Assembly (NCBI GenBank): GCA_023664345.1
Contig: JAMPFQ010000019.1
Span: 1 to 64,000 of the forward strand
Reading direction: 5' to 3'
Length of the DNA: 64,000 nucleotides
Origin: Lachnospiraceae bacterium
Lineage (GTDB): Bacteria; Bacillota; Clostridia; Lachnospirales; Lachnospiraceae
Position 1 is the first letter of the stretch; each line of letters begins with the position of its first letter. The notes under the pieces are model-generated. The model saw only the letters and a program-made list of their open reading frames with translations, had not been told where the DNA came from and searched no databases. The translations under genes and the position numbers were made by a program. Positions 9,798 to 18,662 of the stretch are shown one piece after another.

Positions 9798-11324
9798 TTA
9801 TTTGCCGTTCAGTTCATCCAGAACCTTCTGTACGTTCAGCTCATCCGCTACTTCCGCGTATGCTGCAACGCCCTGCTCAACAGTCATTTCACCCATGACC
9901 ACTTTAGCCAGGATATCAGCTTTCTCCAGCTCCAGATCGGAAGTGATCTTGTTCAGAGTCTCGGACACAGGAGTGATAGGAGTCTGTACTGCAACCGCGT
10001 CGGTGATCGCAAGAGAGTTCACAACCGCGTCAGCCTGTGCAACTTTCTTGTCGGTCAGTTCCATAGGAGTGAGGGACAGCCAGGGAGTGATCCACACGCT
10101 GGTGGTGACTGCGCTGGGATCCGCCAGGTTGGGCAGAGGCTTAACACTGTCGCCGTCCTGCTCCCAATGAACGCCTTCCACACCGCTCTGGAACAATAAC
10201 TGGCCTTCGCCGCCGTCATGCATATACTCAATAAAGTACTTGAAGATCTGCTCTGCTTTCTCATCACTTACTTCTGCGGAGATGCACAGACCGCTCAGGG
10301 TTGCAAAGGAGTATACAGCGCCGTCAATGGGCTGGATTGCCAGCGCAACAGCGCCCGGATTGTTTGCTTCCAGTCTCTCCTGCAGGGTTCCGCCCCACTT
10401 GCCGGACCAATAGTTGAACACGCCAACCTTGCCTTCATACCATGCGTCACGACAGGTAGATGTGGTATTGGTGATGATCTCCATATCAAGCAGGCCTTCC
10501 TTGTAAGCGTCCTGCATTCTCTGCATTGCTTCCGCCATGTTGGGCTGTGCGAAGCCGTCTTTCCACTCGCCGTTCTCTCTGTAGAAGCCGTACTGTGCTC
10601 CCTGATAAAATTCAGGCAGGTTCTGAGGGCTCTTTACGCCGGGGGCGGTCAGACCAATCTCACACTCAGGGATCTCAGCCTTGAAGCGGCGGATCATCTC
10701 AAGGAACTCATCGTAGGTCTTAGGCGCTTCCATATTCAGCTGCTCCAGCCAGTCGCCGCGCACATAAGTACAAGCTGCGGAGGGAACTTCCTTGGGAACC
10801 GCATAAACCTTGCCGTCGATAGCGATAGCGTCCCAGATAGCAGGGTCAACCTTATCCCAGAGGCCGGAAGACTGCAGCATAGGTGTCAGATCCTTTATCG
10901 CGCCCTGGGATGCGTACAGTGCCAGGTTCGCGCCGTTTAAGTCAAATACCTCGGGAACCTCATGGGAAGCAAATGCCAGCTTCAGCTTGTCATAGTACTC
11001 ATTGTTGGGAATGAACTGATGATCCAGGTGGATGCCGGTAAACTTCTCAAACTCAGCAAACCACTGCTCCGAGCCATTTTCCTCATTCAAACCGTCATGA
11101 GTCCACCATGAAATGGTATCGGGTTTTTCAATCTCCTTGGGAGCCTCGCTGCTCGCTGCGTCAGATGCAGGAGCGCTGGCTGCAGTACTGCTCGCGGTAG
11201 AAGATGCGGGAGCGCTGCTGTTGTTTGCCGCAGCATCGTCTCCGCTGCCGCAGCCTGCGGCTGTCATAGCCATGGCAGATGCCAGGGCAACTGCCACCAG
11301 TTTCTTGGTTACACTTTTTCTCAT
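9798..11324 (-). CDS. Sugar ABC transporter substrate-binding lipoprotein (LplA-like)
   Basis: 508 residues. A lipoprotein signal peptide (MRKSVTKKLVAVALASAMAM) ends in a TAAGC lipobox, followed by a Ser/Ala-rich linker (~30-65) and a family-1 extracellular solute-binding domain. It captures an oligosaccharide outside the cell and delivers it to the two permeases encoded just upstream. The permease type (LplB/LplC) and the GH95 and GH43 neighbours suggest a fucosylated or xylose-containing glycan; the exact ligand cannot be told. No ATPase gene is present, so a shared MsmX-type ATPase elsewhere is expected. The start ATG has AAGGAGGATC. Confidence 0.92.
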   Translation of the reverse strand: MRKSVTKKLVAVALASAMAMTAAGCGSGDDAAANNSSAPASSTASSTAASAPASDAASSEAPKEIEKPDTISWWTHDGLNEENGSEQWFAEFEKFTGIHLDHQFIPNNEYYDKLKLAFASHEVPEVFDLNGANLALYASQGAIKDLTPMLQSSGLWDKVDPAIWDAIAIDGKVYAVPKEVPSAACTYVRGDWLEQLNMEAPKTYDEFLEMIRRFKAEIPECEIGLTAPGVKSPQNLPEFYQGAQYGFYRENGEWKDGFAQPNMAEAMQRMQDAYKEGLLDMEIITNTTSTCRDAWYEGKVGVFNYWSGKWGGTLQERLEANNPGAVALAIQPIDGAVYSFATLSGLCISAEVSDEKAEQIFKYFIEYMHDGGEGQLLFQSGVEGVHWEQDGDSVKPLPNLADPSAVTTSVWITPWLSLTPMELTDKKVAQADAVVNSLAITDAVAVQTPITPVSETLNKITSDLELEKADILAKVVMGEMTVEQGVAAYAEVADELNVQKVLDELNGK

Positions 11325-11361
11325 ATTGATCCTCCTTATAAAAATACTTAAAAAATATATC

Positions 11362-12225
11362 TTAACCCTTCACAGCGCCAACGGTCACACCTTTGGTGAA
11401 GTACTTCTGTACGAAGGGATAGATAATGAGAAATGGAAATACTACAACGACTACTACAGCGCTCTTCAGCATATCATCCGAAGCGGAGATTGCCGTTCCG
11501 GACAGGGCGTCCTGCAAGATCAGTTCCCTTACCTTTACCTGGAAGTTCATCTTGGTATTGTCCTGCATGTACAGGATGAAAGGCATATACTCGTTCCAGG
11601 TTCCCACCGCGATGAACAGTCCCACGGACGCCAGCGCCGGTTTGGAAAGGGGAAGCACGATCTTCCAGAAAGTTCTTAAGGGAGTACAGCCGTCCAACTC
11701 CGCCGCCTCATACAGCGTGCTTGGTATGCTCTCGAAAAAGCTTCGCATCAACACGATGTTATAGGTGCTTACGCCCGCCGGAAGTATGATCACGAGCAGG
11801 TTGTTCATCAATCCCAACTTCTGGATGTTCAGGTAGGCAGGGATCATACCGCCGCTGAACAGCATGGTGAACATGATGTAAGTGATCATCAGCTTTCTTC
11901 CGGGTATCTCCTGCTGCAGGATCACATATGCCGCCAGAGTGGTCATCAACAGACCTACCACAGTAGCGCCGATGGTGGTATATACGGATACCAGGAAAGG
12001 CAGGTACAGTGACTTCTTTGACAGGATGGTCTTATAGGCATAGAAGCTGATCTGCTTCGGCCAAAGCCTGATACCTACGGATGTAGGATCCAGTGAATCC
12101 ACGATGACTTTCCACAGGGGAATGACCATGACCAGCATCAGGAGGCACAGGAATGCAGTATTACATATAATAAAAGCGGCTCTTCCGCGTTTGCCCTTCT
12201 GAAAGGACAATCTTTCTGTCATCAT
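11362..12225 (-). CDS. Sugar ABC transporter permease, LplC/YtcP type
   Basis: 287 residues with six predicted transmembrane helices. The ABC permease EAA loop reads EAAELDGCTPLRTFWKIVLPLSKPAL (~residues 180-205), the contact site for the ATPase. It pairs with the permease gene upstream to form the channel. The start overlaps the upstream stop (ATGA); a second ATG follows directly, so the start is 12225 or 12222. The binding-protein gene follows after 37 bp. Confidence 0.93.
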   Translation of the reverse strand: MMTERLSFQKGKRGRAAFIICNTAFLCLLMLVMVIPLWKVIVDSLDPTSVGIRLWPKQISFYAYKTILSKKSLYLPFLVSVYTTIGATVVGLLMTTLAAYVILQQEIPGRKLMITYIMFTMLFSGGMIPAYLNIQKLGLMNNLLVIILPAGVSTYNIVLMRSFFESIPSTLYEAAELDGCTPLRTFWKIVLPLSKPALASVGLFIAVGTWNEYMPFILYMQDNTKMNFQVKVRELILQDALSGTAISASDDMLKSAVVVVVVFPFLIIYPFVQKYFTKGVTVGAVKG

Positions 12226-13169
12226 CCTAAGATTCCCTCCCCCTTGATTTTCTTATTGATCTTATTTGCAACCGTGATCAATACAACGGATATCACTGAT
12301 TTAAACAGACCCGACGCCGTTGATACGCCATAGTCCGCGCTGACAATACCCATTCGGTATACATAAGTTCCGATTACGTCGGAAGACTTGATAACGCTGT
12401 CGTTCTGCAATACGAATACAGAATCGAACAGGTTCAGAACCTTTGCCAGATTCAGGATAAACACTGTCAGGATCGTCACACTGATGGCAGGGATGGAAAC
12501 GTGCCTTACCCTCTGCCAATGGGTCGCACCATCAATGGCCGCCGCCTCGTACATTTCCTGATCCACACCGGCCAGGGCCGCTATGTAGATTATGGTTCCC
12601 CATCCTGTCTCTTTCCATAAATTTAACAGATAGAACACCACCCTCCACCAGCTGTCGCTTGCCAGGAAGTAAATGGGCTCGCCGCCGAAAGCGGTAATAA
12701 TCGCGTTCACCATACCGGACTGAGGCGACAGGAACAGGGTGAAGATGGACGCTACAACCACCCATGAAATAAAGTGGGGAATGTAGACAATGGTCTGCGT
12801 CACCTTGCGGAACGCCACGCTTCTGATCTCATCGATCAGCAGCGCCAGCCCGACGCTGAACACCATGCCCAGCACCAGCTTGATCAGGCTGAGTTCGATG
12901 GTATTCCGGAATGCCCGCCAGAACCTTGCGCTGGAAAACAGGTAACTGAAATTCTCCCAGCCCACCCAGGTAGGCTCTTTGAACGGTGTGTAATCATAAA
13001 ACGCGTACTTGATACCATATATAGGGAAGTAATGGAATATCAACAGCGAGAGAAACACCGGCAGGAACATGAGATAGAACCATCTGTAATGGTAGATGTC
13101 TATCATTTTCTGTTTGAAATTTTTCTTAGGTGGTACATATTTAGTTGGCTTTTCTTTGTTTGACTTCAT
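12222..13169 (-). CDS. Sugar ABC transporter permease, LplB/YteP type
   Basis: About 315 residues. I place the start at the ATG at 13169 (MKSNKEKPTKYV), which has AGAAGGAGG nine bases upstream; the open frame continues 57 nt further without a good site. The protein has six helices and the EAA loop EAAAIDGATHWQRVRHVSIPAI. It is the first gene of the permease-permease-binding protein-GH95-AraC-GH43 operon. The 225-bp region upstream carries the candidate promoter and direct repeat. Confidence 0.92.
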   Translation of the reverse strand: MKSNKEKPTKYVPPKKNFKQKMIDIYHYRWFYLMFLPVFLSLLIFHYFPIYGIKYAFYDYTPFKEPTWVGWENFSYLFSSARFWRAFRNTIELSLIKLVLGMVFSVGLALLIDEIRSVAFRKVTQTIVYIPHFISWVVVASIFTLFLSPQSGMVNAIITAFGGEPIYFLASDSWWRVVFYLLNLWKETGWGTIIYIAALAGVDQEMYEAAAIDGATHWQRVRHVSIPAISVTILTVFILNLAKVLNLFDSVFVLQNDSVIKSSDVIGTYVYRMGIVSADYGVSTASGLFKSVISVVLITVANKINKKIKGEGILG

Positions 13170-13246
13170 GTGCACCCCGACCTCCTTCTGGTATCTACGA
13201 TAGCATTGGACAGACCTGCGCAACAAGGTACAATTCTTCCATCAAA

Positions 13247-13309
13247 AGTATTGGTTCATGTAAAATCTCACAGGGAACCATTTTTCAACATGGGGGTACA
13301 ATTTTTCAA
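13247..13309 (-). promoter_or_regulatory. Candidate activator-dependent promoter with 21-bp direct repeat
   Basis: Two 16-bp copies (GGGAACCATTTTTCAA at 13273-13288 and GGGTACAATTTTTCAA at 13294-13309, plus strand) match at 14 of 16 positions and are spaced exactly 21 bp, two helical turns. The nearer copy covers the -35 position of a weak minus-strand promoter (AATACT at 13247-13252; CCCTGT at 13270-13275). This is the usual layout for an AraC-type activator touching RNA polymerase. The regulator encoded at 4827-7061 is the obvious candidate (inference). Confidence 0.55.
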
Positions 13310-13376
13310 AAGCCGCATGTTTTCAGGGTTTTTTAAGAATTTTTAGAAAGATTTTAGAAAGATTACAATAAAATAA

Positions 13377-13401
13377 GGAGTGAGGGGACTTCCCTCACTC
13401 C
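13377..13401 (-). terminator. Terminator overlapping the end of the 13395 gene
   Basis: Perfect 10-bp stem (GGAGTGAGGG / CCCTCACTCC), 5-nt loop, followed on the minus strand by TTATTTTATTG. The stop codon of the 13395-14942 gene lies inside the stem. It separates the upstream lipoprotein genes from the transporter operon. Confidence 0.8.
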
Positions 13402-14942
13402 ATCCGTTCGCTGACATAGATGCTGACCCGGTTCTGGATGATATCGGCTACCTCGGCGGCATCCCTGTCTTTTTCAAAATAGACTCCGGCCTCCTCCCTG
13501 ATGATCTCCATCATACCGGCATCGTTGCTGTAGCTGCGGCGGGTATTTTCGATGATGCCGCGGTAGATTGCCGCATCCTCCTCCGTGATACAGGTCAATT
13601 CCACGGGATCTTCGCCCTCCGCCATGATCTTGTCCCGGACTTTCTCCCGCTGTACGCCGTCCACGGTCTCATACTCTATGGTCAGCGCCTCTTGAATCCG
13701 TTCCTCGGATACGGATCTGAGAAGCGGGATGCCCCCTGCGGCTCTCTGCGCGTCCTCGGTCAGGTAACTTTTGATAAACTCCCATGCCCCCGCCTGGTTG
13801 CCGCTGTTTCGGCAAATGGAAAAGCATCGGTCTGTAGGTGACGCCACGCCGCCGCCCATGTCTTTCTCCCCGTCCGCCACCGGATAACCCGGCCATCGCA
13901 TATCCGCGTCGCCGAAAGAGATCCTCAAATCCGCCACCCTCCAGGGAGAACTCAGGCTGACAGGTTCCCAGAAAACCTTGCCGCTGCGCAATATGCCGTA
14001 ATAGGAAAAATCTTCCCCGAACATGGGCTGGCTTGGAAAAGTATCGGAAAATTCCAGCAGCTGCGCAAATTCCGGCGTATCAAAATGGCATTCCCCGCTG
14101 CTCCAGTCCACATAATTCCCGATGCAGCCCTGACATACGAACAGGAACGTGAGATCCTTGGAATGGTTGGAAGTGAGCCATTCCGCATGGGGACTGTTTT
14201 CAAAGGCTTCGATCATCTCCCCCAGTTCCCAGCTTTCCGTGACGCCCCGGTCTGTCCCGATCTCCTCCGCTTTCCCACACACGGTATCCACCTGAAAGGA
14301 GACGGGCATCGTATACAGGCCGCCGTTCATCTCAAATGCCTGCAGGATATTCTCATAGTAGTCTTCCCTGTGGAAATCCGGATCCGCGTCCATAAAGTCA
14401 TACAGATTTGCCATCAGCTTCTCGGAAGCCAGGGCGGGAGACCAATAGCCGGTATCCCAGATCACCATGTCTGGGCCTTTCCCGGAGAGGATATCCAGGG
14501 TCAGACGGGTGGCAAATTCATCCGCCTCCAGGATGCTGCCTTCCTCCCCATAGTCTTTGATCTCAATAAAATATTGTGTGTTATTTTTGTTCCAGTCGCT
14601 GATCCGCTCCAGAATGCCGCGACCGCGCGATGGAACCACTGCTGTCAGCACCCGGCGGCCATTGGGGGCGCTTGCGGGATCGCCTGCAGCGCCATCCTGT
14701 CCCTCGCCGGAACTGTGGGAACCGCCCGTCGTGCTGTCCTGTCCCGCTTCGGGACCACCCACCGCGCTGTCCTGTCCGTTCCCGCCGGAAGCCGCCCCGC
14801 AGCCTGCCAGGAGCAGGCAGATAAAGTTCATCACCAGGAAGCAGCTCAGGCCCTTATACCCAATCTGCTTACCATATTTATACCCCCATGCCCGCTTTCG
14901 ACGGGCACTGTTTTCAAACTTTCTCCATATACCATTTCTCAT
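13395..14942 (-). CDS. Extracellular solute-binding protein, orphan lipoprotein
   Basis: About 515 residues from the ATG at 14942, which is preceded by AAAGGTG at good distance. A long basic N-terminus (~30 residues) leads into a hydrophobic helix and lipobox LLAGC. A Gly/Ser/Asp/Pro-rich linker follows, then a family-1 solute-binding fold (WDTGYWSPALASEKLMANLYDFMDAD; later YPVADGEKDMGGGVAS and FSICRNSGNQAGAWEFIKSYL). It has its own terminator and no adjoining permease of its own. It may be an accessory binding protein for the operon at 9.8-13.2 kb, or a ligand presenter for the AraC sensor; neither is shown by sequence. Confidence 0.8.
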   Translation of the reverse strand: MRNGIWRKFENSARRKRAWGYKYGKQIGYKGLSCFLVMNFICLLLAGCGAASGGNGQDSAVGGPEAGQDSTTGGSHSSGEGQDGAAGDPASAPNGRRVLTAVVPSRGRGILERISDWNKNNTQYFIEIKDYGEEGSILEADEFATRLTLDILSGKGPDMVIWDTGYWSPALASEKLMANLYDFMDADPDFHREDYYENILQAFEMNGGLYTMPVSFQVDTVCGKAEEIGTDRGVTESWELGEMIEAFENSPHAEWLTSNHSKDLTFLFVCQGCIGNYVDWSSGECHFDTPEFAQLLEFSDTFPSQPMFGEDFSYYGILRSGKVFWEPVSLSSPWRVADLRISFGDADMRWPGYPVADGEKDMGGGVASPTDRCFSICRNSGNQAGAWEFIKSYLTEDAQRAAGGIPLLRSVSEERIQEALTIEYETVDGVQREKVRDKIMAEGEDPVELTCITEEDAAIYRGIIENTRRSYSNDAGMMEIIREEAGVYFEKDRDAAEVADIIQNRVSIYVSERME

Positions 14943-15013
14943 ACCGTCCACACCTTTTTACAACCGTCCGTTGTCGTCCTTTCCTGATCTCTGTCCTGCG
15001 TTTCCGTCTTCCC

Positions 15014-15222
15014 CTCACACTTCCCGTCATGCCGCCTCCAGCGGCACATATAATAGAATCAAAAGGCTGATTCTATTGTCAAGAACAATCCATGAATCGG
15101 TGCAAGTCCGGAAGAATCGCTGCTCTTGCGATTCTTCTGTGTGAGATTTAGAATTTCTTAGGCGGCGTCCCATGCCGAATGTAATTCGGCAGACGCCTTA
15201 GAAATTCTTCTCACACTTTCCA
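15014..15222. repeat. Composite palindromic element (CACACTTCC family)
   Basis: Several hairpins lie side by side: GCCGC/GCGGC at 15031-15045, AATAGAATC/GATTCTATT at 15052-15077, GAAGAATCGC/GCGATTCTTC at about 15111-15138, and a larger imperfect stem at 15139-15217. In that last stem GTGTGAGATTTAGAATTTCT pairs with AGAAATTCTTCTCACAC. CTCACAC (15014-15020) and GTGTGAG (15139-15145) frame the first part. Related pieces occur near 26.54 and 58.82 kb. The right part runs into the 3' end of the lipoprotein gene and encodes its last ~15 residues. Confidence 0.7.
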
Positions 15223-16339
15223 TGGGGATATAACGGAACACATATTTTCCGCTCTCGGAACTCATGACGCACATCCTGCCGTCCCACAGGAAGCCTATGG
15301 CAAGGATATCCTGCCCGTTTCCCATGATATCCGCGAAGGCCAGTTCCTGCTTCAACTCCATGCCGTCATAACTCCACACGCCGTTTCCCTTATTTGCCAG
15401 AAAAAGTTCCATATTCACGCCGCCCTGTAAGATGGAGAAAGAGGAGTTCAGCGTTCCATCCAGGCTGGCGCATTTTTCAATGCTGCCGCTATCCGTGTCA
15501 ATGACACCCAGAAAATCATCCTCCTCCACCCTGAACATACCATACAGCGCCCCCGAACGGCCGATACCGATACCGGTGATCTCTCCGCTGAAATCAAAAG
15601 TCGCCACCGACTGTTCCGCCACGTCGATCACCCGGATGCCGTCCTGCGCGGCCAGATAATAAACCCCCTCATTATCCACTGCCATCCAGACGCCAAACCA
15701 TGGTCCGATATATTCCGTGATATCAAAGGACTGTTCCAGTTCCCCATTTCTGTTTATGACCCACACTTCTGTCTTCTTGTCCGGTTCAGCTGTATTGCCG
15801 TTCCTCTGTGAGAGCAGCAGATGCCATCTGCCCTGGGCGTCCGTGCAGCTTCTGTAAGCAAACATATTCTCCGGGATCTTTAGTGAAAACTGCTGTATCT
15901 CGTCCTCCTCAATTCCAATCCTGCCCGCGAAATAACGTCCTTCCTCCGAAACATTTCCCTCAAATCCCGTAGTGTATATGCTGTCGCCGCCGATTGTCCT
16001 GCAGGAGCTCATATAGTCGATGCCCTGCCAGGCCACAACCGCCTCATCCGGATTCAGCGTCATCTCCGGGCTTCCGGCTGTGCCTGGTTCCCCCGCGCTG
16101 TCTGCTCCGTCTGCATTTTCCCTATCTTCCGCCCTGCTCATGGCCTGGGATTCCTGCCACGCCTCAGTCCCCATGGCACTGATGTCCACACCTCCCGACA
16201 GCGACACCGCCATATCCTCCAGCCCCACGCCGCTGTCCGAACCCTGCTCCCCACATCCTCCGAAGAAAAGCATCAGGATCACTACTGCAAAAAGTAACAG
16301 TTGTATTTTTTTAACCCTCTCCAAAGATAATTCCGTCAT
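15158..16339 (-). CDS. Lipoprotein of unknown function
   Basis: About 393 residues from the ATG at 16339. In-frame ATGs at 16354 and 16372 are also possible and none has a strong ribosome site. A hydrophobic helix ends in a lipobox (MLFFGGC), followed by an acidic Ser/Gly/Ala-rich linker. From ~residue 105 there are repeated beta-strand-like segments with W-x-x-x motifs (VWVINRNGELEQSF, VWMAVDNEGVYYLAAQDGIRVIDVAEQ, IGIGRSGALYGMFRVEEDDFLGVIDTDSG), suggesting a beta-propeller. It precedes the orphan binding protein and is probably co-transcribed with it, so a surface role in glycan sensing or capture is possible. The last ~15 codons lie inside the palindromic element, so the C-terminus may be recent. 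Confidence 0.7.
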   Translation of the reverse strand: MTELSLERVKKIQLLLFAVVILMLFFGGCGEQGSDSGVGLEDMAVSLSGGVDISAMGTEAWQESQAMSRAEDRENADGADSAGEPGTAGSPEMTLNPDEAVVAWQGIDYMSSCRTIGGDSIYTTGFEGNVSEEGRYFAGRIGIEEDEIQQFSLKIPENMFAYRSCTDAQGRWHLLLSQRNGNTAEPDKKTEVWVINRNGELEQSFDITEYIGPWFGVWMAVDNEGVYYLAAQDGIRVIDVAEQSVATFDFSGEITGIGIGRSGALYGMFRVEEDDFLGVIDTDSGSIEKCASLDGTLNSSFSILQGGVNMELFLANKGNGVWSYDGMELKQELAFADIMGNGQDILAIGFLWDGRMCVMSSESGKYVFRYIPMESVRRISKASAELHSAWDAA

Positions 16340-16539
16340 ATGTAGTACCCCCATTTCCTGTTTTAAGAGCATCTCACCCTTATGGAACACAGTATAAACG
16401 GGAACTTTCACAAGCGCAATAGGGTTAATAGAACCTTAAATCCTTTCGCCGCAGATTTAAACAGTTCTTCAAAAGGCTTAATATTTTATTTCGGAATCTT
16501 CAGAAAATATTCAGAAAAAGGGATAGAAAAGCGACCCCG

Positions 16540-16563
16540 AAATGAGGGATGAATCCCATTTCA
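16540..16563 (-). terminator. Probable terminator after fba
   Basis: Stem GAAATGAGGGAT / ATCCCATTTC (imperfect, ~10 bp) lies ~40 nt after the aldolase stop. On the minus strand GGGGTCGCTTTTCT follows it. Confidence 0.5.
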
Positions 16564-16600
16564 AGGCCGCGATCCTTTTCCTTACTTTCTTATATCAATA

Positions 16601-17467
16601 TCAGTCCGCCTTGCCAACGGATCCGAACAGTTCCATCTTCTCCTTAACGGTAGCCTTGATGGCTTCAGCGCCGGGAGCCAGAAGCTTGCGGGGGTCGAAG
16701 CCTTTTCCTTCCAGATCCTTGCCTGCCTCGATGTACTTGCGGGTGGCGTCCGCAAAGGACAGCTGGCACTCGGTATTTACGTTGATCTTCGCCACGCCCA
16801 GGCTGATGGCTTTCTTGATCATATCAGCGGGGATGCCTGTGCCGCCGTGAAGCACCAGAGGAAGCTCACCGGTCAGCTGCTGTACCGCATCCAATGTCTC
16901 GAAGCTTAAACCTTTCCAGTTCGCGGGATATTTGCCGTGGATATTGCCGATGCCTGCCGCCAGGAAATCAACGCCCAGGTCAGCGATGGCCTTGCACTCC
17001 TTGGGGTCGGCACACTCGCCCATGCCGATAACACCGTCTTCCTCGCCGCCGATGGAACCAACCTCGGCCTCGATGGACAATCCCTTGCCGTGAGCAGCCT
17101 TGACCAACTCGGTAGTCTTGGTCACGTTCTCATCGATAGGATAATGGGAACCGTCAAACATGACGGAAGAGAAACCTGCCTCGATGCACTTATAGCAGCC
17201 CTCGAAAGAACCGTGATCCAGATGCAGCGCTACGGGTACGTCGATATCCAGGTCTTTCAGCAGTCCGTTCACCATGCCTACTACCGCGTGATAGCCGCCC
17301 ATATATTTGCCCGCGCCCTCGGATACGCCAAGGATAACAGGTGATCTGCATTCTTTCGCGGTCAGCAGGATGGACTTTGTCCACTCCAGATTGTTGATGT
17401 TGAACTGACCTACCGCATAATGGCCTGCTTTTGCTTTCTTCAGCATGTCTGTTGCAGAAACTAACAT
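16601..17467 (-). CDS. fba: Class II fructose-bisphosphate aldolase
   Basis: 288 residues. Reversible cleavage of fructose-1,6-bisphosphate to dihydroxyacetone phosphate and glyceraldehyde-3-phosphate in glycolysis; cytoplasmic and zinc-dependent. Class II marks are the zinc-binding VALHLDHGSF segment (~residues 80-90), FDGSHYPIDENV, AGIGNIHGKYP (second zinc His) and LVLHGGTGIP (third zinc His and phosphate loop). The length is typical. A tagatose-bisphosphate aldolase cannot be excluded, since the two are close relatives. The gene stands alone between a probable terminator and the lipid-kinase gene and has a GGAGGT ribosome site. Confidence 0.92.
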   Translation of the reverse strand: MLVSATDMLKKAKAGHYAVGQFNINNLEWTKSILLTAKECRSPVILGVSEGAGKYMGGYHAVVGMVNGLLKDLDIDVPVALHLDHGSFEGCYKCIEAGFSSVMFDGSHYPIDENVTKTTELVKAAHGKGLSIEAEVGSIGGEEDGVIGMGECADPKECKAIADLGVDFLAAGIGNIHGKYPANWKGLSFETLDAVQQLTGELPLVLHGGTGIPADMIKKAISLGVAKINVNTECQLSFADATRKYIEAGKDLEGKGFDPRKLLAPGAEAIKATVKEKMELFGSVGKAD

Positions 17468-17536
17468 AATATCTACCTCCGTTTTATCAGTTTTATTTTC
17501 TTAAATATACCATATCCGTTATAAAAATGGAATACT

Positions 17537-18433
17537 TTATTGACTGTTCTTTACCCTGATCTCTATGGCCTGTTGGAGATTTTTGATGTGGACGCTCTGA
17601 TGGGATCCGCCGTTTTCCCCGTCCAGGGTCCAGGCCACGGGATCCGCCGATTCCAGTTCCAGTTCCGCCGTCCGAAAACAATACATGGACTTGGCATCAA
17701 TATCACGGTTCAGCAGTGACAGCATGATATTGTTCAGTTCTACCGGATTCTTCGGCTTCCGGATCAGCGTCACCTCAAATACGCCGTCGTCCAGCTTTAC
17801 ATTCCTGCCTGTGATATTCTTAAATCCTCCCACGGAAACGGAATTGGTGATCATGCCGAAGATAAAATCGTCCACAATGGTCTTGTCCTCACAGGAGACA
17901 CGCATGGGATAGGACCTGATGGCCGGCAGACGCTTCATGCCCTCCAGGATATAAGCCATGTGTCCCAGCACATTTTTCATATCCTGTCCGGTCTCATAGG
18001 ATACGTCCGTGAACAGTCCGAAAGCCGCGATATACACGAACACATCATTGTTAAAGGAACCTATGTCGCAGGAAAAGTTTTTGCCCGTGACAATGGTCTC
18101 CGCCGCTTTCACCATTTTTTTGGGCAAGGCAAGACTTCCCCCGAAATCGTTGGTGCTGCCTGCGGGAATATATCCGATAGGCGTGCGGAAACCGCTCTGC
18201 ATCATGCCTGTCACCGTTTCGTCCAGAGTGCCGTCTCCGCCGCTGCACACCACCAGTTCATAGTCACCGGAACGCTCCGCCACGATCCTGCGGGCATCGT
18301 CCCTCTGCTGCGTGGGGCAGACTGTCAGTCCGTAACCGTCTCTCGCGAACACGTCCAGGATGTCCGCAAGCTTTGTCCTGATCTGCGCTTTGCCCGCTTT
18401 GGGATTATAGATAAACAGCAGTTTTTTATCCAT
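17537..18433 (-). CDS. Diacylglycerol/lipid kinase family protein (YegS/DgkB type)
   Basis: About 298 residues from the ATG at 18433 (MDKKLLFIYNPKAGKAQ), preceded by GGGAGGTGAT. The frame runs 132 nt further but would then start inside a palindromic repeat. Family motifs are the N-terminal NPKAG, the nucleotide loop VVCSGGDGTLDETV (~75-88) and YIPAGSTNDFGGSL. Members phosphorylate diacylglycerol or related lipids with ATP at the cytoplasmic membrane face, recycling lipid left by lipoteichoic acid synthesis. The lipid substrate is not certain. Confidence 0.85.
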   Translation of the reverse strand: MDKKLLFIYNPKAGKAQIRTKLADILDVFARDGYGLTVCPTQQRDDARRIVAERSGDYELVVCSGGDGTLDETVTGMMQSGFRTPIGYIPAGSTNDFGGSLALPKKMVKAAETIVTGKNFSCDIGSFNNDVFVYIAAFGLFTDVSYETGQDMKNVLGHMAYILEGMKRLPAIRSYPMRVSCEDKTIVDDFIFGMITNSVSVGGFKNITGRNVKLDDGVFEVTLIRKPKNPVELNNIMLSLLNRDIDAKSMYCFRTAELELESADPVAWTLDGENGGSHQSVHIKNLQQAIEIRVKNSQ

Positions 18434-18526
18434 AAATATCACCTCCCGCAGATATATAAAAGGCAGAGTCCGGGAAATACCTGTGATTCTGCCTGCTCTT
18501 CCGTAATCCTTATTTTTCCATATTTC

Positions 18527-18662
18527 TGTGCGCTCCGGCGCACATGGAATCAGAAGTTGACACAATGCCCCTCTGTGTCAACATTTTACCATGATTCTGT
18601 GCGCTTCAGCGCACACTCGATTCAGAAGTTGACACAATGCCCCTCTGTGTCAACATTTTACC
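18527..18662. repeat. Tandem pair of palindromic elements
   Basis: Two units about 72 bp apart. Each has a small hairpin (TGTGCGC/GCGCACA, 18527-18544 and 18598-18615) followed by an identical 41-bp block (18550-18590 and 18622-18662) containing the palindrome GTTGACACA / TGTGTCAAC. The right copy overlaps the stop codon of the HPr-like gene. The block recurs once at 9619-9658. Confidence 0.85.

Noticed and set aside
15090..15125. Similarity to a cobalamin riboswitch (GGTGCAAGTCCG)
   Set aside because: Only this short piece matches. The rest of the B12 core is missing and no corrinoid gene follows; the sequence belongs to a palindromic element.
18433..18565. Upstream extension of the lipid-kinase frame
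   Set aside because: The extra 44 codons start inside a palindromic repeat and lack a ribosome site, whereas the ATG at 18433 has GGGAGGTGAT.
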